DNA of 64,000 bases from Gemmatimonadota bacterium. GTDB taxonomy: Bacteria > Gemmatimonadota > Gemmatimonadetes > Gemmatimonadales > Gemmatimonadaceae. The position numbers and the translations under genes are program-made. The notes under the pieces are model-generated. The model was given only the letters and a program-made list of their open reading frames with translations, ran no database searches and was not told the DNA's origin. Of this stretch, positions 59,073-64,000 are shown in pieces (position 1 is the stretch's first letter; every line of letters begins with the position of its first letter). The DNA lies in NCBI GenBank assembly GCA_016714015.1, contig JADJNZ010000005.1:372001-436000 (forward strand). The letters are read 5' to 3'.

Positions 59073-60824
59073 TCAGCCGACCTTCCAGAGGAACGAGAGG
59101 AGCTTCCAATTGGTGAAGTAGTAGGCGATGAACGCGAGCAGGAAGACGGCGACGAGGACGATCGTCCCCGGTGTGGGGCCCATCCATCCGCGGGCCGGCG
59201 CGTGCATCTCCGCGTTCCGGGTGTCCACGTCGGCGGAGTGCGTGGGCGGATGCGTGAGTCCCTGCGGCACGCCGACCATGGCGACGCCGCGCGTGATCTC
59301 GCCGAGCGGCTCACCGAAGAAGACCGACTTCACGGCGATGAGGATGAAGCCCAGTGCGGCGGTGACGGCCATGATGCCGCCGATCCCCATCAGCGCGAGC
59401 ACGAGGTCCACCGCCGGGTTGAACTCCACGCTGAACGGGGCGCCGCTGAACGAGATGTCCCAATGGCGCCGCGGCACGCCGAAGCTGCCGGCGAAGGTCA
59501 TCCCCATGGACAGGAAGAGGATGCCGAAGGAGAAGAGGTACGGCTGGACCTTCGCGAATCCCCAGAACGCGACCTTCCGCCGGAAGATCAGCGGCAGGAG
59601 GTAGTAGGTCGCACCCATGAAGGCCATCGCCGTGCCGCTCACGACGGTGGCGTGGAAGTGCCCCGGCACGCGCAGCGTGTTGTGCGCGATGATGTTGATC
59701 TGCTCGGTGCCGATGGTGACGCCGGTGATGCCGCCGACGAAGCCGAAGAAGATCACCGACAACACCAGCGAGCTGAAGCCCGGGTCGCCCCAGGGTGCGC
59801 GCCGGAGCCACCCGAAGAGCCCCTGCGTGTAGCCGCGGAGCCGCATCCCGAGTTCCATGCCGGCGGGGATGGTGAAGCCGTGGATCATCGAGGCCAGCAC
59901 GGCCATGTACATGAAGTACGAGGTGTTGGTGATCTTCCATGCCGAGCCGAAGCCCGGGTCCACGAGCAGGTGGTGCGCCGAGGCCATGGAGATGAAGAGC
60001 ACGTAGAGCACGAAGGCGCTGCGGCTGACCTTCTCGTTGAGCACCACCGCGCCGACCGTCAGTGAGCCGAGCATGTACCAGATGGAGACCTGCGCGGCCA
60101 TGTTGATCTGCTGCGACGAATGGCCGAGCGCCCACCAGATCATCTTGTAGATCTGCGGGTCGATCGTCTTGATGAGCCCGATGGACCAGAGGAAGGTGGG
60201 GATGTAGATGAGCGCGCCGTGGAGCAGCGTGATCACGGCGATGATCGCCGCCGTGAGCGCGCCGTACACCACGAGCGGCATGGACCCTTCGTAGGTGCGC
60301 TCGCGCTTGGCGATGGTGATCGTCGCGAAGAACTGCGCGGTCACCAGCAGGGCGCCGACGGCGAAGAGGATGATGCCGAGGTAGAAGATCGGATGCGCCT
60401 TGAGCGGCACGTACGACGTGAAGAGCACGTCGGCGCGGCCGGTCCACTGCGCCCACTCCACCATGAGCGTGCCGAGGAGCATCAGCCCGAAGTTGAACCA
60501 CCCGAACCGCGGTGCGGCCGGCCGCGCATTGAGCAGCACGGTGCCGGCGAACCAGAGCACCGCCATCTCGAAGTAGATGATGAAGAAGATCAGCATGTTC
60601 ATGCCGTGCACGCCGAGCAGCCGGTAGTACCAGGTGGCGGGCAGGAGGTGCACGGCCTGCCAGCGCGTGAGCACCAGCAGCAGCGCGGCGATCGCACCGA
60701 CGAGCAGCGCCACCACGGCGACCACGGCGTTGGCCTTGATCAGCGCCTCGGCCCCGGAATGGATCCGCCGGCCGGTGGCGGGGCAGGTGCGGAAGAGTCC
60801 GGTCTCCAGTGCGGGGGCGGTCAC
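59073..60824 (-). CDS. B-type heme-copper catalytic subunit with active-site Tyr to Gln: probable NO reductase (eNOR type)
   Basis: A 583-residue 12-13 TM protein. All six canonical histidines are present: H73 (low-spin heme, LGVHGMN), H235, H284 and H285 (CuB), H389 and H391 (heme, RVPGHFHATVV). It aligns with ba3 oxidase (helix VI GHPIVY; SAHHLLVDPG; HNTLRVPGHFH). But helix VI reads WWALGHSSQQINMAAQ: four residues after the CuB His, the position of the cross-linked Tyr, is Gln 239. Without that Tyr, oxygen reduction is unlikely, and NO reduction is expected; Gln here is, as I recall, a mark of the proposed eNOR family. Glu 86 in helix II (FIIYFEMAV) is an extra acidic residue. GTG start overlaps subunit II. 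Confidence 0.85.
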   Translation of the reverse strand: MTAPALETGLFRTCPATGRRIHSGAEALIKANAVVAVVALLVGAIAALLLVLTRWQAVHLLPATWYYRLLGVHGMNMLIFFIIYFEMAVLWFAGTVLLNARPAAPRFGWFNFGLMLLGTLMVEWAQWTGRADVLFTSYVPLKAHPIFYLGIILFAVGALLVTAQFFATITIAKRERTYEGSMPLVVYGALTAAIIAVITLLHGALIYIPTFLWSIGLIKTIDPQIYKMIWWALGHSSQQINMAAQVSIWYMLGSLTVGAVVLNEKVSRSAFVLYVLFISMASAHHLLVDPGFGSAWKITNTSYFMYMAVLASMIHGFTIPAGMELGMRLRGYTQGLFGWLRRAPWGDPGFSSLVLSVIFFGFVGGITGVTIGTEQINIIAHNTLRVPGHFHATVVSGTAMAFMGATYYLLPLIFRRKVAFWGFAKVQPYLFSFGILFLSMGMTFAGSFGVPRRHWDISFSGAPFSVEFNPAVDLVLALMGIGGIMAVTAALGFILIAVKSVFFGEPLGEITRGVAMVGVPQGLTHPPTHSADVDTRNAEMHAPARGWMGPTPGTIVLVAVFLLAFIAYYFTNWKLLSFLWKVG

Positions 60825-61426
60825 GGTTCGTCCCCCCGCTTGATGGTGGAGGCCGCGTTGTCCGCGACCGGCGCGCCGGCCGCATCCACGACGATCACGC
60901 GGCCGACCATGGTGTGGTGCCCGATGCCGCAGAACTCGTTGCAGATGATGCGGAAGTCACCGGAGGCCGTGGGCGTCACGCGCAGGCCGTAGTCGTAGCC
61001 GGGCGATACGGCGAAGTTCACGTTCAGCGGATACAGGCTGAAGCCGTGGTTCACGTCGAGCGACGACAGGTGCAGCATGTACTCCTTGCCCTGCTCGAGC
61101 TGCAGGATGGGGTACCATTGGAAGGAGAGCGCGGTGAGATAGATGTCGCTCCCCGGCGGCGGCGCGACGATGGGGATCCCCTGGTCCTCGCCGACCTTGT
61201 ACTGCGCGGCGAACGCGACCGTGCGCTCGTAGAACGCGCGGGGTTCGACCTTGCGGCGCACGCCGGACGGGTTCTGCCCGCCCTTCCAGTGCCAGAGCGG
61301 CATCATCGCGAAGAGCACCATGCACCAGAAGAACGCGATGGCGACCCACACCTTCTCCGCCTTGTGCGCCGGCTTCCACCACACGCCGGGAACGGGGTCG
61401 AGCCCCGTGTGGACCTTGGTCAGCAT
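60821..61426 (-). CDS. CuA-containing subunit II
   Basis: A 201-residue protein with one TM anchor (VWVAIAFFWCMVLFAMMPLW, about 26-45) and a periplasmic cupredoxin domain. The dinuclear CuA site is complete: His 127 (LDVNHGFS), Cys 162, Glu 164, Cys 166, His 170 and Met 173 (ICNEFCGIGHHTM). It accepts electrons from a cytochrome c, probably the NirK-linked pool or a soluble c, and hands them to the catalytic subunit, with which it overlaps by GTGA. Having CuA and not a heme c subunit separates this enzyme from cNOR. Confidence 0.92.
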   Translation of the reverse strand: MLTKVHTGLDPVPGVWWKPAHKAEKVWVAIAFFWCMVLFAMMPLWHWKGGQNPSGVRRKVEPRAFYERTVAFAAQYKVGEDQGIPIVAPPPGSDIYLTALSFQWYPILQLEQGKEYMLHLSSLDVNHGFSLYPLNVNFAVSPGYDYGLRVTPTASGDFRIICNEFCGIGHHTMVGRVIVVDAAGAPVADNAASTIKRGDEP

Positions 61427-61433
61427 GGCATCC

Positions 61434-61610
61434 TCACGGGAGCGTGGCTTGCGGCATCGTGAGGATCTCCCACATGCCCCAGCCAGTGTAGACGACGAAC
61501 ATCACGACGATGCCGGCGATGAGGAGCAGCCAGACATTGTCGAACATCCGCTGCATCAGCGGGATGGGCTCATGGGGCCCGCGGGCGTCAGTGGGGTCCA
61601 TCGCGCGCAT
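61434..61610 (-). CDS. Small single-TM subunit of the heme-copper enzyme
   Basis: A 58-residue protein with one helix (NVWLLLIAGIVVMFVVYTGW, about 25-44) and a short charged N-terminus (MDPTDARGPHEP). It sits first in the operon, seven bases before subunit II, in the place where B-type oxidases have subunit IIa or a small assembly protein. ATG 61610 or the in-frame ATG 61601 may start it. Function is structural by inference. Confidence 0.75.
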   Translation of the reverse strand: MRAMDPTDARGPHEPIPLMQRMFDNVWLLLIAGIVVMFVVYTGWGMWEILTMPQATLP

Positions 61611-61657
61611 ACTCCTCGGTCGGTGGGGGGACGTCAGGAACGGCGGTACGTTGCAAA

Positions 61658-61675
61658 TATCATGTCGATATGATA
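61658..61675. promoter_or_regulatory. Palindrome in the divergent promoter of the NOR operon
   Basis: TATCATGTCGATATGATA has perfect 6-base arms (TATCAT/ATGATA). It lies between the divergent NOR operon (start 61610) and the cytochrome b fusion (start 61689). The stretch ATATCATG is shared with the NsrR-like site at 55519-55526, hinting at one Rrf2-type regulator for both. AT-rich surroundings (TTGCAAATAT; GATAGATAAC) supply promoter cores for both directions. Confidence 0.6.
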
Positions 61676-61688
61676 GATAACGCGCAAG

Positions 61689-63290
61689 ATGAGTCCCGAC
61701 ATCCGCCCGCCGGACCCGCGCTCCCTGCGGCGCGTCGAGGCCGCGGCGCGCGCCGCGGTCCGCGCGCTCGACGCCGTCGTGCATCGGCTGTACGGCTGGC
61801 GCGCCAACCCGCTCCACCAGAGCGGCGCGCTCGCGGCCTGGATGCTCGTCCTGCTCACCGTGACGGGGCTCTACCTCCTGCTCGTCTACCGGATCGGCGC
61901 GCCCTCCGCCTCCGTGGCGCGGCTCGCGGCCGATCCCTGGCTCGGCGGCTGGATGCGGTCGCTGCATCGCTATGCCACCGACCTCTTCGTCATCGCCACT
62001 GTCCTGCATGCGTTGCGGCTCTTCGGTCAGGCGCGCGAGTGGGGGCCGCGCACGCGGGCCTGGCTGAGCGGCCTCTTCCTCTTCGGCGTCGGCCTCGCCT
62101 GTACCTGGACCGGCTTCGTGATGGCGTGGGACAGCTTCGGCCTCCGGCTCGCCGTCGCCGGCGCACGCCTCTTCGACGTGCTGCCCGTGCTCTCCGAGCC
62201 GGTCGGACGCATCTTCGCCGGCGACCGCCCCGTCCCCGGGGCCTTCTTCTTCCTGAACCTGTTCGTCCACATCGCGCTGCCCCTCGCCATGGGCGTGGGA
62301 TTCTGGCTGCATGTCTCGAAGGTCGCGCGTCCGGCGCTCGCGCCGCCCCGCGGTCTGCGGTGGCGTGTCACCCTCGTGCTCCTCGCGCTGGCGATCCTCT
62401 GGCCGGCACCGCTCGGGCCCGCTGCCGATCCGCTCGCTCTCCCCGCCACCACGCCCATCGATCTCACCACGACCTGGTGGCTCCTGCTCGCCGAGCAGGC
62501 GTCGCCATGGCTGGTGTGGGGCGTCGTGGCCGTCGGCGCGGCGCTCGCGGTGTCGGTGCCGGCGTTCGCGCGCCGCGCGCGAGCGGGTGCGTGGACCCCG
62601 AGCGTCGTCGACCCGCGGCTCTGCACCGGCTGCGACCAGTGCACGCAGGACTGTCCATGGGAGGCGATCGAGATGGTCGCGCGCGACGACGATCGGCCTA
62701 CGCTCGTCGCACGCGTGGATCCCGCGCTGTGCGTGAGTTGCGGCATCTGCGCCGCCTCGTGCGCCCCGATGGGGGTCGGCCCCCCGGGACGCACCGGACG
62801 CGACCAGCTCGCCGCGCTGCGCGACGGGCTCCTCGCCGAGCTCCAGCGCCTCCCGGTGGATGACCGGCTCGTGGTGGTCCGCTGTGGCCAGTCGTCGGCG
62901 ACGCTGCGAGGCCGCCTCGCGTCCGCGGGGGCGCGCCTCCATGAGGTGACGTGCGTCGGCAACCTGCACACCTCCGTGATCGAGCTCCTCGTGCGGCAGG
63001 GGGCGCCGGGGGTGCTCATCGCCGGCTGTCCACCACGCGACTGCGTTGGCCGCGAGGGACCGAAGTGGCTCGAACAGCGACTCCATCACGAGCGGGAGGC
63101 CGAGTTGCAGCCGCGCGTCGACCGGCGTCGCGTGCGGATGGTCACCGCCGCGATCGGACTCGAGGACGAGGTGCTGGGCGAGCTCGCGGAGTTCCGCCGC
63201 GCGCTCGCGGCGCTCGGTCCGCCGACCCCCGAGATCGACATCGACCTGCGCGACCTCTGCGAACCGGCGAGCGACGAGGTGCCCGCATGA
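61689..63290 (+). CDS. Cytochrome b / 2x[4Fe-4S] ferredoxin / MvhD-like fusion
   Basis: A 533-residue three-part protein. (1) Residues 30-220 are a diheme cytochrome b6-type domain with two H-X13-H pairs: LHRYATDLFVIATVLHALRL and LFVHIALPLAMGVGFWLHVS. A TM helix at about 260-290 follows. (2) Residues 305-365 are two 4Fe-4S ferredoxin motifs, LCTGCDQCTQDCPW and LCVSCGICAASCAP. (3) Residues 390-480 resemble the MvhD/FrhD iron-sulfur subunit of hydrogenase-heterodisulfide reductase complexes, with VVRCGQSS, VTCVGNLHTS and IAGCPPRDCVG. This would link the quinone pool to a cytoplasmic or low-potential partner. It is divergent from the NOR operon. The MvhD partner HdrA is not in the window. Function unknown. 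Confidence 0.85.
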   Translation: MSPDIRPPDPRSLRRVEAAARAAVRALDAVVHRLYGWRANPLHQSGALAAWMLVLLTVTGLYLLLVYRIGAPSASVARLAADPWLGGWMRSLHRYATDLFVIATVLHALRLFGQAREWGPRTRAWLSGLFLFGVGLACTWTGFVMAWDSFGLRLAVAGARLFDVLPVLSEPVGRIFAGDRPVPGAFFFLNLFVHIALPLAMGVGFWLHVSKVARPALAPPRGLRWRVTLVLLALAILWPAPLGPAADPLALPATTPIDLTTTWWLLLAEQASPWLVWGVVAVGAALAVSVPAFARRARAGAWTPSVVDPRLCTGCDQCTQDCPWEAIEMVARDDDRPTLVARVDPALCVSCGICAASCAPMGVGPPGRTGRDQLAALRDGLLAELQRLPVDDRLVVVRCGQSSATLRGRLASAGARLHEVTCVGNLHTSVIELLVRQGAPGVLIAGCPPRDCVGREGPKWLEQRLHHEREAELQPRVDRRRVRMVTAAIGLEDEVLGELAEFRRALAALGPPTPEIDIDLRDLCEPASDEVPA

Positions 63291-63847
63291 GTGGCCGTCG
63301 CCGCTGGCTCTCGGTGCCGGTGACGCTCGCCGCTGCCGCGGCGCTCGCCGCGCTGTCGGGCGTTCCGGTCCGTTGGTACCCGGACGCGGCTGCCGAGCTC
63401 CGGTTGTCGTGGAGTGCGCGGCCGGAGCGCCTCGAGGTCTGCCGCGAGCGCACCGACGCCGAGCTCGCCGAGCGGCCCGCGCACATGCGACAGCGCATGG
63501 AGTGCGAGGGGCGCTCGGCGACCTACGCACTGACGGTGCTCGTGGACGACGACACGCTCGAAGGCTCCGTCATCCAGGGGTCGGGGATGCGGCAGGATCG
63601 TCCCGTGCACCTGCTGCGGCGGCATCCGGTCGGGGAAGGGACGCACCGGGTGCGGGTACGACTCGTCCGTCGCGAGGAGCGCACCGAGGAGGAACGGCGC
63701 GAGCGCCGCGAGCACGGAGCGCGCGTCCTCGAGTCGCTCCCGCCGCGGGCCGAGCTCGACACCGTGGTTAGCTTCCAGCGTGCCGCGGCGGTGCTGGTCA
63801 CCTACCGGGACGGCGCCATCGTCGTGCAGGCCGCATCGCCGCGCTGA
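63287..63847 (+). CDS. Exported or anchored protein of unknown function
   Basis: A 186-residue protein with an N-terminal signal-anchor (WLSVPVTLAAAAALAALSGV) and a periplasmic beta-rich domain (TYALTVLVDDDTLEGSVIQ; RPVHLLRRHPVGEGTHRVRV; TYRDGAIVVQAAS). Two Cys (LEVCRERTD; MECEGRS) may be bridged. It overlaps the cytochrome b fusion gene by four bases, so it is likely a periplasmic accessory of that membrane complex. No family recognised. Confidence 0.65.
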   Translation: MSGRRRWLSVPVTLAAAAALAALSGVPVRWYPDAAAELRLSWSARPERLEVCRERTDAELAERPAHMRQRMECEGRSATYALTVLVDDDTLEGSVIQGSGMRQDRPVHLLRRHPVGEGTHRVRVRLVRREERTEEERRERREHGARVLESLPPRAELDTVVSFQRAAAVLVTYRDGAIVVQAASPR

Positions 63848-63895
63848 GCGGGATCGGCACGCGCGTCCCCTCTCACGCCAGGCGAGTCGAGCCGG

Positions 63896-64000
63896 ATGCT
63901 GAATCAGTCCGCTGAGTACGCGCTTCGCGCCGCGGCGCGACTCTCCGCCCTTCCGCCCGAGGGGTCCATGCACGCCCGCGAGCTCGCGGACGTGCTCGAC
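63896..64000 (+). CDS. Rrf2-family regulator (5' end only)
   Basis: The first 35 codons are in the window: MLNQSAEYALRAAARLSALP, then MHARELADVLD, the Rrf2 winged-helix start (IscR, NsrR, RirA group). The Fe-S cysteines lie beyond the edge, so the subtype cannot be fixed. Because NsrR-type palindromes precede two nearby transcription units, an NO-sensing NsrR-like protein is the favoured reading. Confidence 0.85.
   Translation, partial: MLNQSAEYALRAAARLSALPPEGSMHARELADVLD

Noticed and set aside
59073..61426. Annotation as cytochrome c oxidase subunits I and II
   Set aside because: The cross-linked Tyr is replaced by Gln 239 and the locus is full of nitrogen-oxide genes, so an oxidase role is unlikely.
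1..64000. CRISPR arrays, insertion sequences, tRNA or prophage genes
   Set aside because: No regularly spaced direct repeats, transposase, integrase or tRNA-like cloverleaf was seen in the window.

Overview
The window is about 70% GC and densely packed, with many 4-base ATGA/GTGA stop-start overlaps. Its content (a large ADOP-type FtsX permease, a DUF5916 outer-membrane protein, a secreted Ig-like/leishmanolysin-type lipoprotein, bacterial alpha-2-macroglobulin, many TAT/Sec-exported enzymes) suggests a Gemmatimonadota chromosome, probably Gemmatimonadaceae. That is inference from gene content. I saw no rRNA, tRNA, CRISPR array, insertion sequence or prophage.

Layout. (1) 1-4985, minus strand: the 5' end of a secreted lipoprotein gene, then a four-gene overlapping operon (class III aminotransferase, an aldehyde-dehydrogenase-fold protein without catalytic residues, and both subunits of a family I CoA-transferase). 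(2) 5112-13622, plus: dimethylargininase-like hydrolase, DUF5916 protein, TPR membrane protein, HD-domain protein, ADOP permease, BNR-repeat protein. (3) 13600-20640: a sulfur module. A minus-strand operon tsdA-like / soxC-like / cytochrome c / two YeeE-YedE transporters runs from a promoter at about 20620 to a strong hairpin at 16558-16593. A nearby ArsR repressor gene has the same promoter-proximal motif. A FadL-like porin and an unknown secreted protein lie between. (4) 20822-33208: secreted GH3 and GH29 glycosidases, an SDR with altered active site, a cupin, a TonB-type protein, a small histidine kinase, a GNAT-like unknown, proline dehydrogenase, a membrane 4Fe-4S protein, a secreted creatininase-family enzyme. 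(5) 33270-42634: alpha-2-macroglobulin with a CxEQ thioester, PbpC, and a lipoprotein serpin: a periplasmic protease-defence cassette.

(6) 42675-64000 is a nitrogen-oxide respiration island. Minus-strand genes encode a copper nitrite reductase fused to cytochrome c (NirK), a NirV-like protein, a SCO protein and an outer-membrane channel. Upstream are two DUF2249 proteins, an NnrS/HCO-like membrane protein and a four-cysteine Fe-S-type regulator. A ScdA-N protein, a cupin and a hybrid kinase follow on the plus strand. Then come a membrane 4Fe-4S protein behind a consensus -10 and an NsrR-like palindrome, heme A synthase, a nitronate monooxygenase-like enzyme, and a three-subunit CuA-type heme-copper enzyme. 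In its catalytic subunit the cross-linked active-site tyrosine is replaced by glutamine (Q239). I read this enzyme as a nitric oxide reductase of the proposed eNOR type, not an oxidase. It is divergent from an unusual cytochrome b / 2[4Fe-4S] / MvhD-like fusion and an Rrf2 regulator cut by the window end.

Together, region 6 would take nitrite to NO (NirK) and NO to N2O (the Q-type HCO), with NO-responsive Fe-S regulators; no nosZ lies in the window. Region 3 would import and oxidise thiosulfate and sulfite, feeding electrons to periplasmic cytochromes c.
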